Origin: Flavisolibacter sp.
GTDB lineage: Bacteria > Bacteroidota > Bacteroidia > Chitinophagales > Chitinophagaceae
Direction of reading: 5' to 3'
Assembly: GCA_017745135.1 (NCBI GenBank)
Contig: JAGIAB010000151.1
Location: 1-7,438, forward strand
DNA: 7,438 nt
In this document: positions 1 through 5,431 of the stretch, in pieces
How the letters are laid out: each line of letters opens with the position of its first letter
Position numbering within the stretch: the first letter of the stretch is position 1
The notes under the pieces: model-generated
The model's database searches: none
What the model saw: only the letters and a program-made list of their open reading frames with translations
What the model was told of the DNA's origin: nothing
Made by a program: the position numbers and the translations under genes

Positions 1-215
1 GTTTTGAACAAAAGAGCACTGAAAGCGCCATTCTTGCACTTGACAGCACAGCCACCGCGGTTTTAAACCTTGCCAACAATTTGACTGCCAACAACACCCA
101 CCCGCTTTTTCTTGTATTGGGAATTGAGTTTTACCAGCAGGTAAACGGCACCCATTACCCGCTGAAGAACGGAGCATTTAATGCTTTGCAGATTGTGAAG
201 GTGGAAGGGGTTTAG
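1..215 (+). CDS. 3' end of an unidentified gene (partial)
   Basis: An open frame enters from the left edge, with its first complete codon at position 3, and ends at a TAG at 213-215. This leaves 70 visible C-terminal residues. The segment reads as genuine protein: a serine/threonine/alanine-rich helical part, an Asn-rich turn (residues 25-31), then a beta-like stretch containing FLVLGIEFYQQVNG and an ending in VKVEG. I do not recognise the family. It lies 51 bp upstream of the DUF5675 gene on the same strand, so it may belong to the same phage-like cluster. An antisense frame at 63-593 covers both this gene and the DUF5675 gene and is best treated as a shadow. Confidence 0.6.
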   Translation, partial: FEQKSTESAILALDSTATAVLNLANNLTANNTHPLFLVLGIEFYQQVNGTHYPLKNGAFNALQIVKVEGV

Positions 216-266
216 GCTGCAGTTGAAACGTTTCACTAACCTGTATTTGTTATTAAAATCTACACT

Positions 267-671
267 ATGAAACTGGAGCTTATGAGAAGGTACCATCCGA
301 ATGGTACGAACGGAGAACTGTTCTTTATCGGCGGATTGATCTGTCATACGATTGAGCTGCCGTGGATCCATAATGAACGGCAAAAATCCTGTATTCCTGA
401 AGGTGCGTACCGGATTAGAAAACGATACAGCCCGAAGTTCGGATGGCACCTGCATCTGACCGATGTGCCGGGACGAGAGATGATCCTGATCCATCCCGCC
501 AACAATGCCCTGAAAGAACTGAAGGGCTGTATTGCCCCGGTTTTGCAGATCGTTGGTGATGGAAAAGGCATTGAATCGAGAAAGGCCCTGCAACGGTTAA
601 CCGATCTTGTTTTTCCAGCACTCGATGGGGGTGGAGAAGTTTTACTCACTATTAAATCTGAAAGCTTATGA
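267..671 (+). CDS. DUF5675 family protein
   Basis: This 134-residue protein matches what I recall of DUF5675, a family common in Bacteroidota genomes and their prophages: N-terminal strands with the ELPW motif (residues 30-33), the IPEGAYRI segment (43-50), and the conserved core around His76, Asn79-Asn80 and Gly87-Cys88-Ile89. No signal peptide or membrane segment is visible. The biochemical role is not established. The spacing of His76 and the Gly-Cys-Ile triplet recalls L,D-transpeptidase (YkuD) active sites, where His and Cys are catalytic; that is inference only. Its stop overlaps the start of the next gene in an ATGA, so the two are almost certainly cotranscribed and coupled. Two small hydrophobic proteins follow. 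That makes a lysis-type function possible, with this protein as the soluble enzyme. Confidence 0.85.
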   Translation: MKLELMRRYHPNGTNGELFFIGGLICHTIELPWIHNERQKSCIPEGAYRIRKRYSPKFGWHLHLTDVPGREMILIHPANNALKELKGCIAPVLQIVGDGKGIESRKALQRLTDLVFPALDGGGEVLLTIKSESL

Positions 672-901
672 AATTAACTGAAAGAATGAAGGCGCCCTGT
701 CCGCCATTTTTTAAAAAGCTACGCACTATAGGAGTAGTGGTAGCGGCAGCCGCCGGGGCCCTGTTAACGGCACCTGTTTCACTGCCATTGATTGTACTAA
801 AAATTGCAGGCTATGCTGCAGTTGCCGGTGGTGTGGCTACTGCTGTGAGCCAGGCGACTGCCTGCAGTGATGAAACCGGAGGTAGTGATGCAGGAGAATA
901 G
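668..901 (+). CDS. Small two-helix membrane protein, holin-like
   Basis: This 77-residue protein starts inside the stop codon of the DUF5675 gene (ATGA at 668-671). Residues 1-19 are basic (several Lys and Arg). They are followed by two hydrophobic segments at about 20-36 and 39-62, separated by a Pro-containing turn, and then by a short acidic tail (DETGGSDAGE). No homologous family is recognised. Size, double-helix topology and position directly after a putative lytic enzyme fit a phage holin or a small structural membrane protein, but no sequence signature proves it. It contains two cysteines (Cys11 and Cys66). The next small gene overlaps or abuts its end. Confidence 0.6.
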   Translation: MKLTERMKAPCPPFFKKLRTIGVVVAAAAGALLTAPVSLPLIVLKIAGYAAVAGGVATAVSQATACSDETGGSDAGE

Positions 902-905
902 CTCT

Positions 906-1064
906 ATGAAAGCCGGTACAGCAGGAGGGTTGTTATTTGTTTTGCTGAATGTGACTTCGGCGGAATTATTAAAAACAGCCGTGCTGGCGAGTATTGGAGC
1001 AGCGGTGAGCTTTACAGTTTCGCTGGTTCTGAAAATGATCGTCAGAAAGATGAGAGGTAAATAA
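906..1064 (+). CDS. Very small membrane protein, holin-like
   Basis: The frame opens at 867 (GTG), with ATG codons at 870, 888 and 906. I chose 906 because it gives a compact 52-residue protein that starts just after the previous stop (899-901) and has an AGGAG at 892-896 upstream. The 888 start, preceded by GGAGG at about 879-883, is a real alternative and would overlap the previous gene. The protein has a hydrophobic segment at about residues 8-16, a stronger membrane helix at about 24-43, and a strongly basic end (KMIVRKMRGK). This layout is seen in small holins and other phage membrane peptides. No family was recognised. A terminator follows 34 bp after the stop, so it closes the cluster. 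Confidence 0.5.
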   Translation: MKAGTAGGLLFVLLNVTSAELLKTAVLASIGAAVSFTVSLVLKMIVRKMRGK

Positions 1065-1097
1065 TGCCGCTTGCCGGACTTATGAAAACCACCAAAG

Positions 1098-1121
1098 AAA
1101 GAGGTCGAAAGACCTCTTTTT
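1098..1121 (+). terminator. Rho-independent terminator
   Basis: A perfect 9-bp stem (AAAGAGGTC at 1098-1106 with GACCTCTTT at 1111-1119) is closed by a GAAA tetraloop, and its 3' arm runs into five T residues ending at 1121. It lies 34 bp after the last small hydrophobic gene and should end the left-hand plus-strand unit. Confidence 0.9.
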
Positions 1122-1130
1122 GTATTTAAG

Positions 1131-1160
1131 GGCTTGTGAGGAACAAGCCACGGCTGCGAG
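1131..1160. repeat. Hairpin repeat, copy D (short)
   Basis: GGCTTGT (1131-1137) pairs with ACAAGCC (1143-1149) around a 5-nt loop GAGGA, followed by ACGGCTGCGAG. This is the same core as the hairpins at 4705-4724 and 6802-6821, with a one-base shorter stem and different flanks. It sits shortly after the terminator in a non-coding spacer. Copies in several spacers suggest an intergenic REP-like element; the name is inference. Confidence 0.6.
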
Positions 1161-1344
1161 AAGGAGAGGTGAGGTGTGAGATTTAATGCACCGTTATTAT
1201 AAAACCATAGCCGGCTTTACGCCGGTCATTTCCTACTTAGCAGTACTATAAATCGTGTTTCGTAGCCTCTATTGGGAGGCGCATTCCTGTGAAACTTATC
1301 GCTTAGGAAAGTCGAAGAAAGAAAAGCCTGTCTTTCATCGGATG

Positions 1345-1412
1345 GAGATCCTTCAGTCGCTTTGAGATTTGCCAAATAATTGAGTTTTTCGTTTGCTCCT
1401 TCAGGATGACAG
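1345..1412. repeat. Dispersed intergenic repeat, apparently interrupted
   Basis: The left end reads GAGATCCTTCAGTCGCTTTG (1345-1364) and the right end GCTCCTTCAGGATGACAGA (1395-1413). From memory, joined forms of these two ends (GAGATCCTTC...CAGGATGACAG) are common intergenic repeats in Bacteroidota and other phyla. Here about 30 bp of A+T-rich sequence lies between them. Both halves carry TCCTTCAG, so this could also be a diverged copy rather than one with an insertion. Confidence 0.4.
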
Positions 1413-1458
1413 AACGGGGTTGGGCAGTATGGTTCTAAAGGGGGAGCAGCGTGGTTCT

Positions 1459-1491
1459 AAAAATGAAGCGGCCGTAGGGGAGGCCGCTTCA
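1459..1491 (-). terminator. Terminator of the two-gene minus-strand unit
   Basis: A perfect 10-bp stem (TGAAGCGGCC at 1464-1473 with GGCCGCTTCA at 1482-1491) has an 8-nt loop. Read on the minus strand it is followed directly by five T residues (1463-1459). It lies about 60 bp downstream of the stop of the 152-residue gene. There is no comparable T tract on the plus strand, so it acts on the minus strand. Confidence 0.85.
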
Positions 1492-1551
1492 AGGTTTCAC
1501 TTTTTAATCATGGGCAGGAGTTGGTAATTACGAATTGACAGGAGCCGGAAA

Positions 1552-2010
1552 TCAATTTTGATCTTTATCACTGCCGGAAGAAAATTGCTCACAAACGTGC
1601 ATGAGCAAACTGCATTCGATAGGTTCATCGTCGGCCAGGCGATCAGGGAAAGACAATGCGTAGTCAAAGAACCGGGGAGTGGGATCGCTCCAAATGTTGA
1701 AGCCATTTGAAATGAAAGAAAGGACGGCAGCGAGCTTTTTGAAGTTGCGGGTAATGACGATAAAATTAAATTCGCCGACCTCGTCGACCGCCGGAGCGGT
1801 GTACATAAAATCTTCGGCAATGGAGGATAAGTCCTGACCGATACAGGACGCTATAAAGTACTCAATAAAGATAGCATCCCTGTCGTCGAAGTGCTCGACA
1901 GTGTGTTTTGGAAAACAGATATCGAAAACCATTGTCCGTTGCAGACGCAGGAATTGCAACCAGTCTTTTTTGCCATAGCCTGTAAATTCTTTGATGTGGA
2001 TCTTAGTCAT
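1552..2010 (-). CDS. Hypothetical protein, 152 aa
   Basis: I do not recognise this protein. It looks soluble and mixed alpha/beta, with many aromatic residues: an N-terminal KIHIKEFTGYGKKDWLQFLRLQR segment, an acidic middle, strands such as FNFIVITRNF (about residues 81-90), and a C-terminal Ser/Asp/Lys/Gln tail. There is no signal peptide or membrane helix. It starts 11 bp after the stop of the small helix-turn-helix gene and is followed by a strong terminator, so the two genes form one transcript. Directly before its ATG lies AAAATCAAATAC, which is also found before the neighbouring gene. A regulator upstream suggests an accessory or mobile-element function, but nothing in the sequence specifies it. 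Confidence 0.7.
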   Translation of the reverse strand: MTKIHIKEFTGYGKKDWLQFLRLQRTMVFDICFPKHTVEHFDDRDAIFIEYFIASCIGQDLSSIAEDFMYTAPAVDEVGEFNFIVITRNFKKLAAVLSFISNGFNIWSDPTPRFFDYALSFPDRLADDEPIECSLLMHVCEQFSSGSDKDQN

Positions 2011-2021
2011 AGTATTTGATT

Positions 2022-2222
2022 TTATTTTAGAAATGTGATGACGTGTTCAGGCCTGAGGCGGGTAAAGGCGCAGAATTCTTCTATGGTGACCAGGTCGCCT
2101 TTTAATTTGTTGTTGGCTTTGCGGATGCGGGCCAGGAGGTTTCTTGCCGTTCTTTCTTTTTTGCCGGTGATGTTTACAACATCTTTAGTGTAAACGATGA
2201 TGCGATTGGGCAGGATTTTCAT
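2022..2222 (-). CDS. Small helix-turn-helix DNA-binding protein
   Basis: This 66-residue basic protein belongs to a widespread Bacteroidota group of unnamed small DNA-binding proteins. The pattern PNRIIVYTKDV.NITGKKERTARNLLARIR (residues 5-34) matches a winged-helix or excisionase-like fold: a first helix with the TKDV motif, then a recognition-type helix rich in Lys and Arg. A second helical pair carries VTIEEFCAFTRLRPEHVITFL (about 45-65). No catalytic domain is present, so a regulatory role is likely. It is the first gene of the unit with the 152-residue protein 11 bp downstream. The motif AAAATCAAATAC lies 6 bp before its ATG. Targets are unknown. Confidence 0.8.
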   Translation of the reverse strand: MKILPNRIIVYTKDVVNITGKKERTARNLLARIRKANNKLKGDLVTIEEFCAFTRLRPEHVITFLK

Positions 2223-2414
2223 AACAGGGTATTTGATTTTGAGTAAATGAATTTGCTAGAGCTAAGATTTGAGAATGTTTTGAGAGAGGTACCGGATTGG
2301 GAGGAAAGTGGAGGGAAGAGGTTGAAAGTTGCTGAACAAGGCCGGAAAACGATTAAGCAGCACCGAATAGGCTGAAATTGTTTTTGATTTTTGTTGCCAA
2401 CTAAAGACAGCAGA

Positions 2415-2446
2415 TTTGGAGTGGTTTCACCTGTTTTTGTTATTTG
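2415..2446 (+). promoter_or_regulatory. Tentative promoter of the 85-aa gene
   Basis: TTTG at 2415-2418 could be a -33 element. After 20 bp follows GTTATTTG (2439-2446), which keeps the TTTG of the Bacteroidota -7 box TAnnTTTG but not the TA. The expected transcript would have a leader of about 25 nt. This is a weak match. Confidence 0.3.
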
Positions 2447-2474
2447 ACCGTATTAGTAGCATAGCACCATCGTT

Positions 2475-2732
2475 ATGACAGGATTTAAGAAGATCATTGT
2501 TTTGAATAATGAAAGCCTGGATTTTGATTTCAGAAAAGTGTATGTCCCTCGCCGGTTGAAGTATTTTGTGACGGTTCGGCGGCCCTACAAGCCGATGGTT
2601 TCTTTTGAAATGGAAAAGACATCCGTAAGCTGGAATATTATAGCACCTGCGCCAACATGGGTCATTGAGTTGCAGGATGAATTGGTGCGCATCATTAAGG
2701 ATCACCTGAAGAAAGGGGATGGATTGAGCTAA
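2475..2732 (+). CDS. Hypothetical protein, 85 aa
   Basis: This is a lone plus-strand gene of 85 residues with no recognised domain. It has an N-terminal strand (KKIIVLNN), a basic aromatic middle (VYVPRRLKYFVTVRRPYKP, residues 22-40), a strand with VSWNIIAP, and a C-terminal amphipathic helix (ELQDELVRIIKDHLKKG). It is probably a soluble cytoplasmic protein of under 10 kDa. The frame avoids stops throughout and fills its spacer neatly, and an antisense frame over the same bases (2427-2855) reads poorly, so the plus strand is favoured. It converges on the fabF-like gene. A tentative promoter (TTTG at 2415-2418, 20 bp, TTTG-ended -7 region at 2439-2446) lies upstream. Confidence 0.6.
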   Translation: MTGFKKIIVLNNESLDFDFRKVYVPRRLKYFVTVRRPYKPMVSFEMEKTSVSWNIIAPAPTWVIELQDELVRIIKDHLKKGDGLS

Positions 2733-2738
2733 AGACCT

Positions 2739-2773
2739 ACACCGGGGAAGGCAACGGCCACCGGTGTTACCGG
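2739..2773. terminator. Possible bidirectional hairpin between convergent genes
   Basis: ACACCGG (2739-2745) can pair with CCGGTGT (2761-2767). A smaller alternative stem, CCGGT-GTT-ACCGG (2761-2773), is followed on the plus strand by CACAAGTTTTT. It lies between the convergent ends of the 85-residue gene and the fabF-like gene, where terminators are expected. The stem and T run are separated, so efficiency is doubtful. Confidence 0.35.
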
Positions 2774-2802
2774 CACAAGTTTTTCTGCCTGTTATTATAC
2801 GA

Positions 2803-4047
2803 TCAGGGGTTATATTTTTTGAAAATTGTCGTAGCAATGTGTCCGCCAAACCCAAACGTATTACTCATTGCGTAGTTCACGGGTCGTTGTTGTGATTGGT
2901 GCAAGGTCAGGTTAAACAGGTCCTTAAATTCGGGTTCAATGTCCACCGAATTTATGGTTGGCGGAACAATGTCTTGTTGCACAGCCTTGATACAGGCAAT
3001 CGCCTCAATCGCTCCTGCTGCACCCAGCAAATGCCCTGTCATTGATTTTGTGGCACTAATGTTCAGTTTACTTTGCCTGCCGAAAATCCTTTCCACTGCT
3101 TTCATTTCACTGATGTCGCCCGGTGGCGTTGATGTGGCATGTGCATTCAGGTAATCAATTTCGTTGGGGGAAATGTTTGCATCTTCCAAAGCCGCCAACA
3201 TGCCCAAATAAGCGCCTTCGCCTTCGGGGTGGGTACCGGTGAGATGATAGGCGTCTGCCGCCATGCCGCCGCCAACAATTTCGGCAAGGATGGGGGCATT
3301 TCGCTTTACGGCGTGTTCGTAGCTCTCTAAAATAATGGCGCCTGCACCTTCACCCATTACAAAGCCGTCCCGGTTCAGGTCAAACGGACGTGACGCAATT
3401 TGCGGATTGTCGTTGCGTGTGGATAAGGCTTTGGAAGCATTGAAACCGCCAACAGCCGTTTCGTTGATCGGCGCTTCCGAACCGCCTGTGATGATCATAT
3501 CGGCCTTGCCCCAACGGATGTAGTTTAATGCATCAATAATTGCTGTGTTTGAAGTGGCACAAGCGGAAACAGTTGTAAAATTTACCCCCCGAAGGCCGTA
3601 TTTGATGGAAATGATCCCCGAAGCAATATCAACAATCATTTTCGGGATAAAGAATGGATTGAAACGTGGCGTTCCGTCCCCTTGTGCAAACTCGGTTACT
3701 TGTTGTTGAAACGTACCGATGCCACCATTGCCTGAACCCCAAATCACACCAATCCTGTTTTTGTTCAGTGCATCAAAATTGATGTTTGCATTTTTAACCG
3801 CTTCTTCAACGGAAATTAAAGCGTACTGCGTAAACAAATCGTATTTTCTTGCTTCTGCTTTTTCAAGGTGGTTTAGGGGGTCGAAGTTTTTCAGCTCACA
3901 GGCAAATTTTGTTTTGAATTTGCTCGCATCAAATTTCGTGATGGGTGCTGCTCCACTAACACCATTGACCAATGATTGCCAAAAGTCATTGACGTTATTT
4001 CCGATTGGTGTTAATGCTCCCAATCCAGTTACGACTACTCTTTTCAT
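2803..4047 (-). CDS. fabF: 3-oxoacyl-[acyl-carrier-protein] synthase II (KAS II, FabF-type)
   Basis: A full-length 414-residue condensing enzyme that elongates acyl-ACP with malonyl-ACP, releasing CO2, in the cytosol. All active-site elements are present: nucleophile Cys163 in VSACATSN, His303 in NAHATSTPPGD, Lys334 and His339 in TKSMTGHLLGAAGA, and the gatekeeper Phe400 in GFGG. The N-terminus (RVVVTGLGALTPIGN) and the GFVMGEGAGA segment are also typical of the family. The residue after GFGGH is Ile (404), where FabF proteins usually have Asn. The start lies 5 bp after the tetR stop, so the two genes are cotranscribed. There is no acyl carrier protein or other fatty-acid gene nearby, which suggests an accessory synthase rather than the housekeeping fab cluster. 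Substrate chain length and pathway (membrane lipid or secondary product) cannot be read from the sequence. Confidence 0.93.
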   Translation of the reverse strand: MKRVVVTGLGALTPIGNNVNDFWQSLVNGVSGAAPITKFDASKFKTKFACELKNFDPLNHLEKAEARKYDLFTQYALISVEEAVKNANINFDALNKNRIGVIWGSGNGGIGTFQQQVTEFAQGDGTPRFNPFFIPKMIVDIASGIISIKYGLRGVNFTTVSACATSNTAIIDALNYIRWGKADMIITGGSEAPINETAVGGFNASKALSTRNDNPQIASRPFDLNRDGFVMGEGAGAIILESYEHAVKRNAPILAEIVGGGMAADAYHLTGTHPEGEGAYLGMLAALEDANISPNEIDYLNAHATSTPPGDISEMKAVERIFGRQSKLNISATKSMTGHLLGAAGAIEAIACIKAVQQDIVPPTINSVDIEPEFKDLFNLTLHQSQQRPVNYAMSNTFGFGGHIATTIFKKYNP

Positions 4048-4052
4048 TAGGA

Positions 4053-4604
4053 CTACTGTGTTAAATCGTGTAGAATGGTTTCTTTAATTTCTTTAAAATC
4101 CTGCTTGTTCGTAAGCCTGGTGAGTTGAACGGCCGCAAGCATGTTGGTTATGATCATGAGCGCCTTTGTTCTTTCGCTTGTGCGGAACCGAAAAACATGC
4201 TTGTTTTTTCCTTCCTTTAGTATTTCAATGACCCATTTCAAAATGCTGTCGGCTAATTTTTTAAGTTCGTGTTGCATTTCAGGTTCAACGGTATAAAAAT
4301 CGGTTGCCAGGGAGCCTACAATACAAATTTTGTTTTCCGATTTTGCAGCAGCGTAAATGTTTAAAAAAGCATTTAGCTTTTCAACAGGGTCTTTGCTTTC
4401 TGTTTTTGTTTTTAACCGTTCCAACCGGTTACGGTGTTCCTGCACGATAGCTAACCCTAAGGTTGTTTTTGTTGGAAAGTGATAATGTACGGAGGCATTT
4501 TTAATGTTCAGGTGCTTTGAGATGTCAGCAAAGCTAAAAGCGTTATATCCTTTTTCCCGTATAAGGCTGTCGCCAAGTCGTATGATTTCTGTTCTTGTAT
4601 CCAT
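4053..4604 (-). CDS. TetR/AcrR-family transcriptional regulator
   Basis: A 183-residue regulator. Residues 1-50 form the TetR DNA-binding domain: DSLIREKGYNAFSFADISKHLNIKNASVHYHFPTKTTL, with the helix-turn-helix at about 25-44 and the hallmark YHFPTK. The C-terminal ligand domain carries CIVGSLATDFYTVEPEMQ (94-111), which resembles the NemR/YxaF branch where this Cys position is often conserved. The open frame extends upstream to 4700, but I place the start at the ATG at 4604. The longer version adds 32 non-helical residues and would run through the operator and repeat, while 4604 lies 9 bp after an exact TATCTTTG box. It probably represses itself and the synthase gene 5 bp downstream. The ligand is unknown; a fatty acid or an electrophile are guesses. 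Confidence 0.92.
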   Translation of the reverse strand: MDTRTEIIRLGDSLIREKGYNAFSFADISKHLNIKNASVHYHFPTKTTLGLAIVQEHRNRLERLKTKTESKDPVEKLNAFLNIYAAAKSENKICIVGSLATDFYTVEPEMQHELKKLADSILKWVIEILKEGKNKHVFRFRTSERTKALMIITNMLAAVQLTRLTNKQDFKEIKETILHDLTQ

Positions 4605-4613
4605 TTGCGCCGG

Positions 4614-4645
4614 CAAAGATACAGAAAATACATACCTACTAATAA
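4614..4645 (-). promoter_or_regulatory. Promoter of the tetR-fabF operon
   Basis: Read on the minus strand, TATCTTTG (4621-4614) is an exact match to the Bacteroidota -7 consensus TAnnTTTG. About 19 bp upstream the -33 position holds TTATT (4645-4641), a weak match. Only 9 nt separate the box from the ATG at 4604, so the mRNA should be leaderless or nearly so. Confidence 0.7.
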
Positions 4646-4651
4646 GTAGGT
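4634..4651. promoter_or_regulatory. TetR operator, inverted repeat ACCTACT-N4-AGTAGGT
   Basis: Perfect 7-bp arms (4634-4640 and 4645-4651) flank AATA. The repeat covers the -33 region of the tetR promoter and reaches toward the -7 box, which is where binding would block RNA polymerase. Size and symmetry suit a TetR dimer. The assignment to this regulator rests on position. Confidence 0.75.
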
Positions 4652-4685
4652 TGCGCTCGTTGGGAGACGACGGCCTAAGGGGGGT

Positions 4686-4738
4686 GTAGGCGTTTGGCAA
4701 TTACGGCTTGTGCGGACACAAGCCCTGGCTACAGCAAT
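4686..4738. repeat. Hairpin repeat, copy A (53 bp)
   Basis: This is identical to 6783-6835 at 51 of 53 positions with no gaps; the differences are at 4691 and 4713. The core is a perfect 8-bp hairpin, GGCTTGTG-CGGA-CACAAGCC (4705-4724), followed by CTGGCTACAGCAAT. It lies between the end of higA and the tetR promoter. There is no T tract on either side, so it is not a standard terminator. Confidence 0.85.
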
Positions 4739-4762
4739 AGCCTGTTGGCTGAAGTGCTTTCG

Positions 4763-5119
4763 TCAGTAGCTCTGAATGAGTACGTCAGTGGGGATGCCTA
4801 GCGTCTGATGTAACTGGCGGATCATTTCCAATGTCAGCTTCCGCTTTTTGCTAAGAATTTCACTGGCCCTGCTCTTCAGGCCTACTACCCTGGCCAGGTC
4901 AGTTTGGCTATAGCCCAATTGCTCCATACGGAACTTGATGGCTTCAACGGGGTCTGGATAGCCAATGGGATAATGTTCCTGTTCATATTTGTCGATCAGA
5001 ATGCCCAGCACCTCCAGTTCGTCGCCCTCCGGCGTTCCGGGCTTTGCATCAAAGATGGCTTCCAGCCGGTTCATAGCCGCCTGGTAGTCTTTTTTTGTCT
5101 TTATGGGTTTGATGTTCAT
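4763..5119 (-). CDS. higA: HigA-type antitoxin, HTH transcriptional regulator
   Basis: A 118-residue antitoxin of the COG5499 HigA type. The N-terminal half (residues 1-55) is the acidic toxin-neutralising part (TKKDYQAAMNRLEAIFDAKPGTPEGDELEVL). The C-terminal half is an HTH_3 domain: FRMEQLGYSQTDLARVVGLKSRASEILSKKRKLTLEMIRQLHQTLGIP (63-110), with the recognition helix at about 82-90. It binds and inhibits the toxin encoded immediately upstream and, in known systems, represses the operon together with it. Its ATG is 5 bp after the toxin stop. The toxin-first gene order is the usual higBA arrangement. The likely operator is the inverted repeat at 5448-5462. Confidence 0.93.
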   Translation of the reverse strand: MNIKPIKTKKDYQAAMNRLEAIFDAKPGTPEGDELEVLGILIDKYEQEHYPIGYPDPVEAIKFRMEQLGYSQTDLARVVGLKSRASEILSKKRKLTLEMIRQLHQTLGIPTDVLIQSY

Positions 5120-5124
5120 TGTGT

Positions 5125-5418
5125 TTAAATTTTTGTTGCGTCTATCTTGTCATATTCGGCATGGGTGCCAACAAAACGGATCCACACCATACCGTAAGAA
5201 TAATTGATTTTTACAATCAGCCGGTAATGGTTGCCTTTGATGTTGAACACCACGCGGTTGTCAGCCAAAAAAGAAGCACTTGGATAATCCCGTTTGATGT
5301 CGTTTGGTCCTTTCCAACTGGCGTCTTCGGCTTCCTGGTACCACGCTTTGAGCTGTTGCTCACAGTGGGGATGCTTTTCCCAAAAGTCCCGAAGTGTCTT
5401 TTTAGCTATTACCCGCAA
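5125..5418 (-). CDS. higB: HigB-type toxin, mRNA interferase
   Basis: A toxin of the HigB family in the RelE-like ribonuclease superfamily, which cleaves mRNA at the ribosome. Conserved blocks are the N-terminal RVIAKKTLRDFWEKHPHCEQQLKAWYQEA and the C-terminal NYSYGMVWIRFVGTHAEYDKID. I place the start at a TTG (5418-5416), giving 97 residues beginning M-RVIAKKTLRDF as in family members, which usually start MRVI. An in-frame ATG at 5454 would add 12 residues, but an exact TATCTTTG promoter box (5439-5432) lies between the two, so the ATG would be upstream of the promoter. The antitoxin gene follows after 5 bp. The fold and conserved C-terminus appear intact, so the toxin is probably active. 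Confidence 0.92.
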   Translation of the reverse strand: MRVIAKKTLRDFWEKHPHCEQQLKAWYQEAEDASWKGPNDIKRDYPSASFLADNRVVFNIKGNHYRLIVKINYSYGMVWIRFVGTHAEYDKIDATKI

Positions 5419-5431
5419 GTCGGCTTTTCGC

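Larger units (their letters stand above)
1122..1458. other. Gene-poor spacer with repeat-like elements
   Basis: I see no credible gene in this stretch. It holds the short hairpin repeat at 1131-1160, a small GC-rich hairpin CCGGC-TTTAC-GCCGG at 1211-1225, the dispersed-repeat-like element at 1345-1412, and a 10-bp direct repeat TGGTTCTAAA at about 1430-1439 and 1452-1461, spaced 22 bp apart. The stretch separates the left plus-strand cluster from the minus-strand two-gene unit, and both units end facing it. Confidence 0.6.

Noticed and set aside
63..593. Minus-strand open frame of 176 codons
   Set aside because: It is antisense to two better frames on the plus strand (the partial gene and DUF5675, which has a recognised family), and the product shows no coherent domain.
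2427..2855. Minus-strand open frame of 142 codons after fabF
   Set aside because: It overlaps the end of fabF and is antisense to the 85-residue gene; the product is rich in Cys, Arg and His without any recognisable fold.
2939..4087. Several plus-strand frames across the synthase gene
   Set aside because: All are antisense shadows of the full-length KAS II, whose active-site motifs are intact.
4605..4700. Longer N-terminus for the TetR regulator
   Set aside because: The extra 32 residues would be encoded by the operator, promoter box and repeat, and do not resemble TetR N-termini.
4705..4724. Hairpin in copy A as terminator of higBA
   Set aside because: Stem and loop are good, but no T run follows on the minus strand.
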